Positions 1-8,368 of a DNA stretch of 52,946 nt are shown piece by piece. The stretch is from assembly GCA_963721365.1 (NCBI GenBank), contig CAVRJE010000009.1, positions 1-52,946 on the forward strand, read 5' to 3'. The DNA is from CAIQPS01 sp963721365. Its GTDB lineage: Bacteria; Actinomycetota; Thermoleophilia; RBG-16-64-13. The first letter of the stretch is position 1, and every line of letters begins with the position of its first letter. The notes beneath the pieces are model-generated. The model was not told the origin of the DNA. It saw only the letters and a program-made list of their open reading frames with translations, and made no database searches. The translations under genes were made by a program, and so were the position numbers.

Positions 1-1004
1 CTTCCGAGCCGAAGACGAACATGCCGTGCACCTTGATGCCGAAGTGGTGGAAATTGTTGACGCAGTCCTTGACGCCTTGCACGGTCTGGGACTTGTTATA
101 CGCCTTCAAGGTGGCGGGGTTGATGGATTCCAGCCCCACGAAGACCACGAAGCAGCCGCTCTTGGCCATGAGTTCCAGGAGTTCCGGGTCCTTGGCGGAT
201 TCCACCCGCACCTGGGCGCTCCATTCGAACTTCAGCCCTTCGGCGATGATGCGCTCGCACAATGCCTTGGTGCGCTTCCGGTCGGCGGTAAAATTGTCGT
301 CGCAGAAAAAAATATGGCGGGCCTGGGAGCCGTTCTGGCGAATCTCCTCGATCACCCGGTCGATGGAAGTGACGCGGTGCTGCCGCCCGAACATCATGAT
401 CACCGAACAGAAGCTGCAGTTGAAGGGGCAGCCCCGGGAGGTGGCGATGGAGACCACACCCCGCCGGTTTCGGGCCTTCCAGCCGTGAATCAGCGTGTAA
501 TTGGGGATGGGCAGGGAATCCAGGTCCCCCAGGAAAGGACGCCAGGGGTTTTGGTGGATGGTGTCCCCGTCCCGATAGCACAGATTGTGGACCGCCGCCA
601 GACTGCCGCCGTGGTTCAGGACCTTGACCAGCTCCGGCAGGGCCTCGTCACCCTCCCCGCAGATCACATAATCTGCGTGCTCCAACCCCTCCAGGGGCAG
701 AAAACTCGGGTGAGCCCCGCCCAGGACCACCGGCAGACCCTGTTGCCGATAGTAGTCCGCCAGCTCGTAGGTCCGGGGAGCGGTGGAGGAGATGCTGGAG
801 ATACAGACCAGGTCAGGGTGAAAGTCCAGGGAGTCGATTTGGGAGTGGTCATCTCCTCGATCACCACCTTGACCTCTATACCCTGCTGCTCCAGGATGGT
901 CCCCAACAGCGCGACCCCAGCCGGGGAATGGCCACCCGGCTAAAAATATGCTCCTGGGGAGACCGGGGTTCGATGAATAATACCTTCTGAATGGGCCGGT
1001 CCAT
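1..1004 (-). CDS. B12-binding radical SAM protein (3' end beyond window, frameshifted)
   Basis: Read on the minus strand, the middle of the gene carries the radical SAM cluster motif CPFNCSFC (about 405-440), followed by text typical of the family (FFCDDNFTADRKRT, FVGLESINPATL). The N-terminal third looks like a cobalamin-binding domain (KVLFIEPRSP start, then GGAHPSFLPLEGLEHADYV near 660-720). The start is the ATG at 1004, preceded by AGGAGG about 7 bases upstream. The reading frame breaks near 915-925 and again near 850. Both sides continue the same protein, so these look like one-base indels and not decay. The C-terminal domain lies outside the window. Family members modify lipids, hopanoids, tetrapyrroles or unknown substrates; the substrate cannot be told here. 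Confidence 0.82.
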
Positions 1005-1202
1005 CTGCCACTCCTCCTGGGAACTTCACTCCTGACCCCAGGGGCAAAATTCTCATAAGCAAACCACTCCCCCGGCATTTTCTGCCTGCCCGGTGAGCGT
1101 CTGGATGATATGGGAATTAATAATGTCCTGATTCTACTTTAGGAGCCGGCGCCACGAATGTCAAACTAATTCTCGTTGTGGGCCGCATGAGGAAAGCATG
1201 AC

Positions 1203-1237
1203 AAAGCAGATTCCCTCGTTGCGAGGGAATCTGCTTT
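1203..1237 (-). terminator. Hairpin downstream of dsrC
   Basis: A perfect 16-bp inverted repeat (1203-1218 with 1222-1237) has a 3-base TTG loop. It lies 38 bases past the dsrC stop on the minus strand. The stem ends in a short T run on that strand, but there is no long U tract after it. It fits a transcription terminator or a stabilising 3' hairpin of the dsrC message. Confidence 0.7.
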
Positions 1238-1274
1238 ACCTGTCATCTTGTCTGATGAAACGGGAGAAATTGCT

Positions 1275-1592
1275 TTAGACGCAACCGGTGGGCTTCGCCA
1301 ACCCTGCCATTTTGCAGGCGCCTTTCCCAGGTCCGGAGGGGAAGAGCTCGTAAATATGTTTCAGTTTGAAGCCGGTTACCTTGGAAAGGATCCGGACCAT
1401 GGGGGCAATACCGTTCTTTTTGTAGTAGTCCTGGAGCATGTTGATGACTTTCCAGTGCTCGTCATTGAGCTCAGCGATGCCCTCGGAGTCCTTGACATAA
1501 TCCACCCACTCCGTATTCCACTGATCCAGATTTTCCAGAAATCCGTCTTCATCTACCGTAAAGGTTTTACCTTTGAATTCCACGGTTGCCAT
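1275..1592 (-). CDS. dsrC: DsrC, sulfur carrier / DsrAB partner
   Basis: The 105-residue protein matches the DsrC/TusE/DsvC family over its full length. It starts MATVEFKGKTFTVDEDGFL, and the C-terminal arm holds Cys93 and Cys104, ten residues apart, with Cys104 the penultimate residue. In DsrC these two cysteines carry the trisulfide formed with dissimilatory sulfite reductase; TusE-type relatives lack the first one. A strong ribosome site (AAGGAGGAT, 8 bases before ATG) fixes the start. It stands alone as a one-gene unit with its own hairpin terminator, as is common for dsrC away from dsrAB. It points to a sulfate/sulfite reducer or related sulfur metaboliser as the source of this piece. 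Confidence 0.95.
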   Translation of the reverse strand: MATVEFKGKTFTVDEDGFLENLDQWNTEWVDYVKDSEGIAELNDEHWKVINMLQDYYKKNGIAPMVRILSKVTGFKLKHIYELFPSGPGKGACKMAGLAKPTGCV

Positions 1593-1740
1593 GCAGAGAT
1601 ATCCTCCTTCAATATTTTGATCGCCGGGTTTTTTGTTTTCAAACGTATGTCATTGTGAAATTTTTGTCAAGCATAAAAAATTCCTTATGTCCGGTGTTCA
1701 TCTATCTTTAACATGGAGATCCGTCGGCGTCAAGGGGCAA

Positions 1741-3132
1741 TCACCGCCGTTGGGCGAGACCGGGAAATATCTTGCCCGGATTCATGATGTTGTGGGGATC
1801 AAAGGCCTGTTTGATCCGCCGCTGCAAAGCCATGGCCGCGGGGGACAACTCCATCCCCAGATAGGGGGCCTTGGTGAGACCGATGCCGTGCTCCCCCGAC
1901 AGGGTGCCGTTAAGTTTCCGCACTTGGTAAAAATATCCTCCACCGCCAGGTTCACCATTTGCCGTTCCCCGGGGACCTGCCGATCGTAGAGCACATTGAC
2001 GTGGATATTGCCGTCCCCGGCATGCCCGTAGCTGGGAATAATCAGCCCCCGCCAGCCGTGAAATATTTTGTAGCCCCGCGATCAACGCCGGAATGGCCCC
2101 CAGAGGGACGGCCACGTCCTCGCTCACCTTGTGGGGCTTTATCTTTAAGAGCGCCGGCGAAATCACCTTCCGGGCGGCCCAGAGGCCCTCGGCCTCCTCC
2201 CCGGTCTTGGCCCTGAGGACCGGCTGCGCCCCCTGCTCCCGGCAGAAGCTGGCCATGCGGGCCGCCCGGTCCTCCACATCCTGGGGATGGCCGTCCACCG
2301 CCATGAGCAGCAGGGCCGCGGTGCCCGCCGGCAGCTCAAAGGGCAGCAGCTCCTTGACGCAGGCCAGCGTCACGTGGTCCATGAACTCCAGGGCCGTGGG
2401 CGCCAGGCCCGATCTCAGGATCAGGCTCACCGCCTCGGCCGCCGCCTCCATCGTCGCGAATCCCGCCGCCAGGGTCTGGCGCGCCGCGGGTTTGGCCACC
2501 AGGCGCAGGGTGATCCGGGTGATCACCCCCAGGGTGCCTTCCGAGCCCAAAAACAGGCGGGTGAGATCATAGCCCACCACCCCTTTCATGGTCCGGGTCC
2601 CGGCGGTGATGATCTCCCCGGTGGGCAGCACCACTTCCAGGCCCAGGACATAATCCCGGGTGACCCCGTACTGCACCGCCACCGCCCGCCGGCGCACTCG
2701 GCGACGTTGCCGCCGATGGTGCAGAAATCGGCGCTGGCCGGGTCCGGGGGATAATACTAAACCTTCGCGCTCCACCGCCTGCTTCAGCCGGGTGAGGATG
2801 ACCCCGGGCTCCACCACCGCCACCAGGTCAGGCCGGCTGATCTCGACAATTCGGTTCAACCGGGTCAGGACGATGACCACCCCGCCTTCAATCGGCACCG
2901 AGCCGCCGGAGCGCCCGGTCCCCGCCCCCCGGGGCACCACCGGAAACCGGTGCTCATTGGCCAGCCGCACAATCGCCGCCACCTCCGCCGCCGACCCGGG
3001 AAAGACCACCGCCTCCGGCATAGCCGCCCGGTCCGTAGCATCATAAGCATACCCCCAGCGCTCCTCGGGGGTGGTGAGGAGGTGGTTTAGGCCGACGATG
3101 GCAGCGAGTTCTTTAATTATCGCATCTTGCAT
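1741..3132 (-). CDS. glcD: FAD-linked glycolate / D-lactate oxidase subunit (GlcD-like)
   Basis: The 463-codon frame carries an FAD-binding PCMH domain at the N terminus (VVPRGAGTGRSGGSVPIEGG, residues about 65-84; VGYDLTRLFLGSEGTLGVIT, about 188-207). The C-terminal FAD-oxidase domain ends with NGTLSGEHGIGLTKAPYL and FDPHNIMNPGKIFP. The family oxidises 2-hydroxy acids (glycolate, D-lactate) and passes electrons to a partner FeS protein or quinone. Two stretches are out of frame and then restored: about 2690-2740, where the expected ADFCTIGGNVAECAGG is in another frame, and about 1930-2060, where the histidine-containing GHAGDGNIHVNVLYDRQ stretch is in another frame. These look like compensating indels. 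No glcE or glcF partner is in the window. Confidence 0.88.
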   Translation of the reverse strand: MQDAIIKELAAIVGLNHLLTTPEERWGYAYDATDRAAMPEAVVFPGSAAEVAAIVRLANEHRFPVVPRGAGTGRSGGSVPIEGGVVIVLTRLNRIVEISRPDLVAVVEPGVILTRLKQAVEREGLVLSPGPGQRRFLHHRRQRRRVRRRAVAVQYGVTRDYVLGLEVVLPTGEIITAGTRTMKGVVGYDLTRLFLGSEGTLGVITRITLRLVAKPAARQTLAAGFATMEAAAEAVSLILRSGLAPTALEFMDHVTLACVKELLPFELPAGTAALLLMAVDGHPQDVEDRAARMASFCREQGAQPVLRAKTGEEAEGLWAARKVISPALLKIKPHKVSEDVAVPLGAIPALIAGLQNISRLAGADYSQLRACRGRQYPRQCALRSAGPRGTANGEPGGGGYFYQVRKLNGTLSGEHGIGLTKAPYLGMELSPAAMALQRRIKQAFDPHNIMNPGKIFPGLAQRR

Positions 3133-3149
3133 GACTGGGGTTTTTCTTC

Positions 3150-3300
3150 GGTTCCCAAGCTCCCGCTTGGGAACCCCATTGCCCGCAAAGCTCTGCTTTG
3201 CTCATGAATCTATTCTTGACCAGGAAGCGCCATGAGAAATTAGTTTGCCAAAGCACAGCTTGGGCCACAATTGCGTTCCCAAGTAGAACTTGGGAACGAG
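3150..3300. repeat. 151-bp palindromic repeat unit, copy 1
   Basis: The unit begins with the palindrome GTTCCCAAGC-tccc-GCTTGGGAAC (3151-3174). It holds a second palindrome GCAAAG-ctctg-CTTTGC (3185-3201) and ends with a 25-base palindrome at 3274-3298 built on CGTTCCCAAG/CTTGGGAACG. The inner sequence (TCTTGACCA...GAAGCGCCAT, AAGCACAGCTTGGGCCA) is shared with the second unit at 3400-3550. This is the layout of a REP/BIME-like or MITE-like non-autonomous element. Confidence 0.8.
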
Positions 3301-3399
3301 GACTTCACAGAATGTGGCGCTGGCGCCCTCCCCTGCTCAGTTAAGGGCGGCCTGTGGCCGCCGCAAGTTATCAACGGTCAAGCATTGATTCTTTCTTCT

Positions 3400-3550
3400 G
3401 GTTCCCAAGCTGCACTTGGGAACCCATTTGGTTTGCAAAGCTTTGCTTTGTTAATAAAATCTAATCTTGACCATGAAGCGCCATTATAATTAGTCTGCCC
3501 AAGCACAGCTTGGGCCATAATTGCGTTCCCAAGTGCAACTTGGGAACGAG
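3400..3550. repeat. 151-bp palindromic repeat unit, copy 2
   Basis: Direct repeat of the 3150-3300 unit, in the same order and of the same length. Flanking palindromes lie at 3400-3424 and 3524-3548, an inner GCAAAGC/GCTTTGC palindrome near 3435-3451, and the shared core between them. The copies differ by scattered substitutions, so they are diverged. About 100 bases without a recognisable gene separate them (3301-3399). No open reading frame of any credibility runs through 3133-3648. Confidence 0.8.
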
Positions 3551-3648
3551 AAAAAAAGGCCCCGTCTTCCCCTGCCACCCTTATACGGGTTGGGGGACGG
3601 ATTTGGGGAGGGGGCAGGGCCGTTGGCCCTGGCCTCCTCCCCAAAATC

Positions 3649-4240
3649 CTACAACATATTCTGTTCCGCCAAACTGAAATACCCGTGGCGGCCGATGATC
3701 AGGTGGTCGTGGACTGTCAGGTTGAGGGATTGCCCGGCCTTCACCAGGGCCCGGGTCAGTTCCTGGTCGGCGACGGAGGGTTTTAGGTGGCCGCTGGGGT
3801 GGTTGTGCACCAAAATGAGCCCGGTGGCCTTGTGTTTCAGGGCCAACTCCAGGACCTTCCGGGGATAGACCACCGTCTGGTTCACCGTGCCTTCCTGGAC
3901 GATCTCCTCGGCAATGACTTCGTTCTGGCTGTTCAAAAAGATCACCCGGAACTGCTCGTCCAGCAGGCCCCCCATGGAGGCCCGGCAGTATTCCACCAGG
4001 TTGTCCAGGGACTTGATCGGCTGGCGCTTGAGGGCCTCGGACTTGAGGGCGTATTCGGAGCAGGCCTTCACCAGGCGGATGAGGATGGCGGCGTACTCCT
4101 TGATCCCCATGACCTCCATGAGGGCCTCGGGGCTGGCGTCCAGGACCTGGGTGAAGGAGCCGAAATGCTCGATTACCCGCTTGGCCAGGGGCTTGACGTC
4201 GGAGTAGGGGATGGCAAAGGCCGTGAGTCCCACCGACAGG
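3649..4240 (-). CDS. radC: RadC-family JAMM-domain protein, N terminus lost at a join
   Basis: The C-terminal part has the JAMM metal site HNHPSG...PSxxDxxLT (about 3760-3815) and ends FSLAEQNML. Upstream is the helix-hairpin-helix part typical of the family (IPYSDVKPLAKRVIEHFGSF, ASPEALMEVMGIKEYAA). RadC proteins have about 220-230 residues; here about 190 remain. In the usual order the text before IPYSDVKPLAK should be a 'DYE.LELLL' helix. Instead FGHFLSVGLTAFA runs straight into it, and 20 residues earlier the frame is clearly an ABC-3 permease. The start has therefore been replaced by foreign sequence. RadC proteins are often linked to mobile elements, but their molecular role is unsettled. 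Confidence 0.85.
4205..4240. other. Join between two unrelated genomic pieces (radC / ABC-3 permease)
   Basis: One open frame on the minus strand passes from metal-ABC permease text (VSVEQLLFGH) to RadC text (AIPYSDVKPLAK) with no stop and no complete domain on either side. To the right, base use changes: long C runs on the plus strand and many GC palindromes begin. To the left there are none. I read this as an assembly or scaffolding chimera, not a natural gene fusion. The exact base of the join cannot be fixed from sequence alone. Confidence 0.75.
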
Positions 4241-4668
4241 AAATGCCCAAACAGCAACTGCTCCACCGACACCGTCCGCCCCTGCCCCCCCCACCGCGGC
4301 GTCAACAACGTCCGCAACGACAGCAGCAGCATCCCCAACGCCACCGTGGCCACCAGGAAGATCCCGATGGCCGAATCCTCCGAAACCTTCTTCTCCTGCG
4401 CAAAATACCCGATTAGCAACGCCGTCCCCAGGCAAAAAACGCCCGTGATCAGCTCCCGCCCCAGAAAGCTGTCCGCCCACGCAAACCAGACCCCCAGCAG
4501 CATCGCCAACCCAATCCCCCCAAACCCCGCGTGTGACACCCCCTCCGACAGCATCGCCATCCGCCGCAGCACCACGTACACGCTCAACGCCGCGCACGCC
4601 GCCCCGATCAGCGGCCCCACCACCAGCACCCACCGCGCCAGATACAACATGTGCAGCGTGTAATCCAT
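4241..4668 (-). CDS. znuB: Zinc/manganese ABC-3 family permease, truncated at the join
   Basis: From the ATG at 4668 the protein reads as the N-terminal half of an ABC-3 permease: several hydrophobic segments, with landmarks RRMAMLSEGVSHAGFGGIGLA, YFAQEKKVSEDSAIGIFL and TVSVEQLLFG. Family members have about 270-290 residues and 7-9 membrane segments; only about 143 are present. It follows the ATPase gene (4830-5720) and the binding-protein gene (5890-6869) on the same strand, the usual ABC metal importer set. The upstream in-frame extension to 5022 overlaps the ATPase gene and is not real coding. Confidence 0.82.
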
Positions 4669-4829
4669 AAACTCCCTTAAGCGCCATCTAGCGGTCGGCC
4701 TCGGGCCGACGCGTCGGGGTGCCACGGGTCCGCGCAGTTCGCGGACCCGTGCGGGGGGGAATCTCAACCGTCCTCTGTGCGTCCTCTGTGCCTCTGTGTC
4801 TGTGGTTAGCGTCTCTCCACGGCCCATCA
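4669..4829. repeat. Intergenic palindromes and CTCTGTG tract
   Basis: Between the ATPase and permease genes lie two hairpins: GTCGGCC-tcg-GGCCGAC (4694-4710) and a perfect 11-bp stem 4724-4734/4740-4750 with loop CAGTT. They are followed by a tract with three close copies of CTCTGTG (4771-4807), ending CTGTGGTT. The tract resembles an ACAGAG-rich repeat I remember from other environmental genomes; I cannot confirm that by search. It would interrupt an otherwise tight operon. Confidence 0.6.
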
Positions 4830-5720
4830 TCACTTTGCACGCGGCGGCTCCTCGCCGGAATGCGTCTCCGGATGGCAGCACGTCCCGTCCGCCGCCGGCG
4901 CATGCTGCTCCAGCACCGCATCCAGATCGCACTGAAACACCTTGAACAGCACATCCCGCGACAACGCCCCCGGCGTGTCGTGGTAGTGCAGCGTCCGGTT
5001 CAGGCACGCCACGCGGTCGCACGACGCAATCACCGCCCGCAAATCATGCGACACCAGGATCAGCGTCAATCCAAACTGCCGCTTCAGCCCGTCCAGCAAC
5101 TCCGTGAACATCTCCTGCCCCCCGCGGTCGATCCCCGTCGTCGGCTCATCCAAAAACAAAATCTTCGGCTGGTTCACCAGCGCCCGCGCGATAAACACCC
5201 GCTGCTGCTGCCCGCCCGACAACCCCCCGATCGGCTGATCCGCCAGATGCAGCATGTCCACCGACGCCAGCGTCTCCTCCACCCGCCGCCGCGCCCGCCC
5301 GGAGAACGGCCGGAACAACCGCTTCGTCCCGATCAGCCCCAGCAACACCACCTGCCGCACCGACACCGGAAAAGTCCAGTCCAACTGCGTCCGCTGCGGC
5401 ACATACCCCACCAGCGACCCGTCCGCGCACGCTTCCCGCGGCGACCGCCCCAGCACCGTAATCGCCCCCGCGTCCGGCGCCATCACCCCCAGCATCAGCT
5501 TCACCAGCGTCGACTTCCCCGACCCGTTCGGCCCGATCACCCCCAACGTCGATCCCGCCTTCACGTGCAACGTGATATCCGTCAGCGCCGCCCGCCCCTC
5601 GTACGCATACGACACATGATCCACGCAAATAACATCCTCCCCCCCATGCATCCCCAAATCAGAAGCCGTATGCACATGCGAGTGCGGCAACGGAATAAAT
5701 CGCGTAAACGTCATACCCAA
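4830..5720 (-). CDS. znuC: Metal ABC transporter ATP-binding protein
   Basis: This 296-residue ATPase has Walker A GPNGSGKST, a Q-loop (YVPQRTQLDW), signature LSGGQQQR, Walker B ILFLDEPTTGID and the H-loop SHD. The Q-loop wording and the 'V..RALVNQPKIL' segment are typical of the zinc/manganese (Znu/Mnt/Tro) branch. It would power import of Zn2+ or Mn2+ with the adjacent permease and binding protein. It has an N-terminal His-containing extension (PLPHSHVHTASDLGMHGG) and a C-terminal His/Cys-containing tail (QHAPAADGTCCHPETH) beyond the usual about 250 residues, possibly metal-contacting. The frame is intact. Confidence 0.92.
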   Translation of the reverse strand: MGMTFTRFIPLPHSHVHTASDLGMHGGEDVICVDHVSYAYEGRAALTDITLHVKAGSTLGVIGPNGSGKSTLVKLMLGVMAPDAGAITVLGRSPREACADGSLVGYVPQRTQLDWTFPVSVRQVVLLGLIGTKRLFRPFSGRARRRVEETLASVDMLHLADQPIGGLSGGQQQRVFIARALVNQPKILFLDEPTTGIDRGGQEMFTELLDGLKRQFGLTLILVSHDLRAVIASCDRVACLNRTLHYHDTPGALSRDVLFKVFQCDLDAVLEQHAPAADGTCCHPETHSGEEPPRAK

Positions 5721-5889
5721 ATCCTATCACCCCATCCCCCTCACGTTTGCCATTCCTCAATTCGCTGTTCCTCAGGCTTCATCATCCCTCAGGCCCGGAG
5801 GGCCGTCATATTGAGTAGCTCGGCCCGTCAGGGCCGAGAACGCAGAGAAAACGACCCTGAGGCCCGGAGGGCCGGCATATATTCCTGAG
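5721..5889. repeat. Palindromic repeat cluster
   Basis: A 15-base sequence AGGCCCGGAGGGCCG, itself an imperfect palindrome, occurs twice in direct orientation (5791-5805 and 5860-5874). Between the copies is the hairpin CTCGGCCC-gtca-GGGCCGAG (5819-5838). No gene is supported here. It fits a REP-like element set down between znuA and znuC. Confidence 0.65.
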
Positions 5890-6869
5890 CCTATCGCAAG
5901 GCCTCCTTAAGGTTCGCCAGATTCTGCCTCATCAACCCGACATACGTGTCATCCAGACTATCATACGTCTCTAATGGTTGTAGGATGGCAGTCTTGACAT
6001 TGGTTTCCCGGATAATCAGCCCCGCCGACCGCGCAGTCCGGCGCCGTCTCCATAAAGATCACCGGAATATGCTCCCGCTTGATGATCTGAATGATCTTGT
6101 CCGCCTGCGCCGGCGTCAGCCCCGTGCCGGGCACCTCCTCGATCGCCGCCACCTGCCGCAGCCCGTACCGGTGCGACAGGTAGTCGTACGCCGAGTGAAA
6201 CCCAATGAAATCCTTGCGGGCAAAAGTCTTCGCCGCCGCCACAAAATCCTCATCCAACTGCCGCAACTCGCCCAGATACTTCTCCGCATTCCCCCGATAC
6301 GTCTCCGCATTGGCCGGATCGAGCTTGATCAAGCACTCCCGAATTCGCCCCGCCGCCGCCATCTGCACGTGCGGGTCCAGCCAGATGTGCGGATTCCCAA
6401 ACGCATGCTCATGCGGCGCCGCGGCCCGCGCCGTAGCTCCGGGCGGAAGCCCGGGGCCTTCGCCCCCCCTTGCCCCCCCCTTCGGCCCCTCATCCAACCC
6501 CATCTCCGCCGTGTGCAGCACCTCCGCCTCCCGCGACACATCAATGATCGTCGCCTTCGAATCGCTCGCCAACTTGTCCAGCCACGGATCGATCCCCAGC
6601 CCGTTCCGCACGATCAATATCGCATCCGACACATCCACCTTCGCCTGGAACGGCGGATCGTAATCGTGCGGCGACGTCCCCCGCGGCAGCAGCAGCACCG
6701 GCCGAATCCGGTCTCCCCCAATCGCCCGCACCGCATCGTAATAACAAAAAATCGTCGCCACCACCGTCGGCTTCCCGCCCCCCCCCTCCTGCCGACACCC
6801 CGGCATCAGCGCAGTCCACCCGACCATCGCCGCCAACCCCACCACCACCAACCCCAGCCATCGCCGCAT
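5890..6869 (-). CDS. znuA: Zinc/manganese-binding lipoprotein of ABC transporter (ZnuA/TroA-like)
   Basis: From ATG 6869 there is a signal peptide ending in a lipobox-like LMPGC. The metal-binding protein follows, with ligand contexts TSPHDYDPP, NPHIWLDPH and GFHSAYDYLSHRYG and the family linker IIKREHIPVIFMETAP. Near 6020-6030 the frame shifts. The other frame supplies the expected C terminus (RETNVKTAILQPLETYDSLD ... LANLKEALR) and stops at 5890. The protein should sit outside the membrane and hand Zn2+ or Mn2+ to the permease. The variable loop before NPHIW contains a GC palindrome also found at 10598, which appears to be an in-frame insertion. Confidence 0.87.
6435..6458. repeat. Palindromic repeat inside znuA, copy 1
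   Basis: A 24-base sequence with the hairpin core CCGGGC-ggaa-GCCCGG is identical to 10598-10621. On the minus strand it codes for GPGLPPGA within the loop that in relatives is histidine-rich, and it keeps the frame. Confidence 0.75.
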
Positions 6870-7315
6870 AAAAACCTCAACTGCAGGCACCCATTGCCCG
6901 CAAAAAGACTCTAGCCCCCCATCCCCGAAATGCAAGTCACTTGCATCTACCCTGAATACGGCTGTTCCCCCAAAAAGTTCGCCCCTCTCAAGTGGTGCCG
7001 ACGCCCCGTCGGCAAATGGGGCGGCGGCCACGTTCCGCGCCCGCCCGCAGGGCGGAGCTGTTGAGCCGTGTTTAGCCGGCCCGCTCGACGGGCCGTGTCG
7101 CGGAGGGGGATGGCCACGGAGTGGCCCAAGAATGTAGCCTATGGCGCAGTTGCGCAGCGACAAGCCATGGGACCGCGCCCCTTATCCGTCGCCAATGGGC
7201 CTGCGAGCCGCCGCAGCGGCGATGCAGGTCCATGCAGCGACGGATCCCGTGCTACGCGACAGCACCGTCCGCCAACTTTGGCTCGGTCGGAGGGGGGGGA
7301 AAATCAAAAATCCCC
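6870..7315. other. Gene-free stretch with palindromes
   Basis: No credible reading frame is present. The stretch contains CGGCCCG-ctcga-CGGGCCG (7077-7095), a GCGCAGTTGCGC palindrome near 7144 and a GCCGCCGCAGCGGCG palindrome near 7209. It lies upstream of znuA (minus) and downstream of the URO-D-like gene (minus), so a promoter for znuA is expected near 6880-6960. No clear operator such as a Zur box was recognised. Confidence 0.5.
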
Positions 7316-8352
7316 TCACCTCCCCGCCCCATACTCCCGCGTCGCCTCCACCATCGCCAGATAATTCTCCGGCGGCACACAATCAATAATCGAATGACTC
7401 GAACACACCACATACCCCCCCCGCCCCCCCAGCCGCTCAATATGCTCCTTCACGCTCGCCCGCACCTCCGCCGGCGTCCCGTACGTCAGCACCCCCGCCA
7501 CATCAATGTTCCCCACCAGCGTCAACTTATCTCCATATTCCGCCTGCACCGCGTAAATATCGTTCGCGTTCGGCTGCAGCGGATGCACCGCGTTCACCCC
7601 CCACTCCACCAAATACGGCAATATCGCCGCCTGCTTCCCGCAGCAGTGGATCATCACCGGCCGCCCCGTCCTCTTCGCCGCCCGCACCAGCCGCCCCATC
7701 CGCCGCGCCCGCGGCTTCCCGCCATGTCCCCCGGGCTCATCATCAGCCCCGTCGTCGACGCCACATCGTCCCCAATGTAATAAAAGTGGTACGGCAAATC
7801 CTTGATCGCCTCGATCAACCGCAAATGGTAATCCGTGAACATATCCATCAACCGCTCCACCAGCCCGCGGTTGTCATACAACTGGTACATGAACGTTTCA
7901 ATCTTCGTCGGCCCCGGCGCCAGGTACGTCAGCGTCATCGGCCCCGAAAACCGCGCACACACCCCGATCTTCGTCCCCTTCACCGCCTCCAAGTACCTCT
8001 GCATCTTCGCCCGCATCTCCCGCGGGTCTGGCACCACGATCTTGTCCGCATCCTCCTGCGTCAAAATCGTCTCCTCCGCCACCCCCCACGTCATCGAACA
8101 CAAAATCGCATCCTGCCCCGTCAACCGGCACGCCCGCATCGCCTCTTCCGGCGACACCGACCACGTCGTCACCCGCTCCCCCTCCGCCGGCATCCCCAGA
8201 ATGTGCCGCAAACACCGATTGTCCAGCAGAATCTCCCAATTCGGCACCCGATCCCCCCGCCGATGCTCCAGCGCCGCCACCAACCGCCCAATATCCGGCT
8301 CGCTCAAACTCACGTGCAGTCCCTCATTCAAAACACAACCAAGTCCCCTCAT
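7316..8352 (-). CDS. Uroporphyrinogen decarboxylase (URO-D) superfamily protein, probable methyltransferase-like
   Basis: The N-terminal part runs LSEPDIGRLVAALEHRRGDR VPNWE to YYIGDDVASTTGLMMSPG. After a frameshift near 7700 it continues RTGRPVMIHCCGKQ...GVNAVHPLQPNANDI...LVGNIDV...HSIIDCVPPENYLAM. This is the fold and motif order of the URO-D superfamily branch that includes corrinoid methyltransferases (MtaA/CmuA-like) and many uncharacterised proteins; HCCGK and GNIDV are typical of that branch. The start is ATG 8352 or GTG 8313, which has GAGGGA in front of it. It is divergent from the esterase-like gene at 8369, so the short gap holds both promoters. The substrate is unknown. Confidence 0.8.
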
Positions 8353-8368
8353 CCTATATAATCCCCTC

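Noticed and set aside
26..943. Long plus-strand open frame over the radical SAM gene
   Set aside because: It is the antisense shadow of the minus-strand gene, which carries the CxxxCxxC motif and coherent family text. The plus-strand translation has no motif.
3649..5022. A 457-residue natural fusion of a metal permease with RadC
   Set aside because: Both halves are truncated at the joint, the upstream part overlaps the ATPase gene, and composition changes at the joint. A chimeric assembly explains it better.
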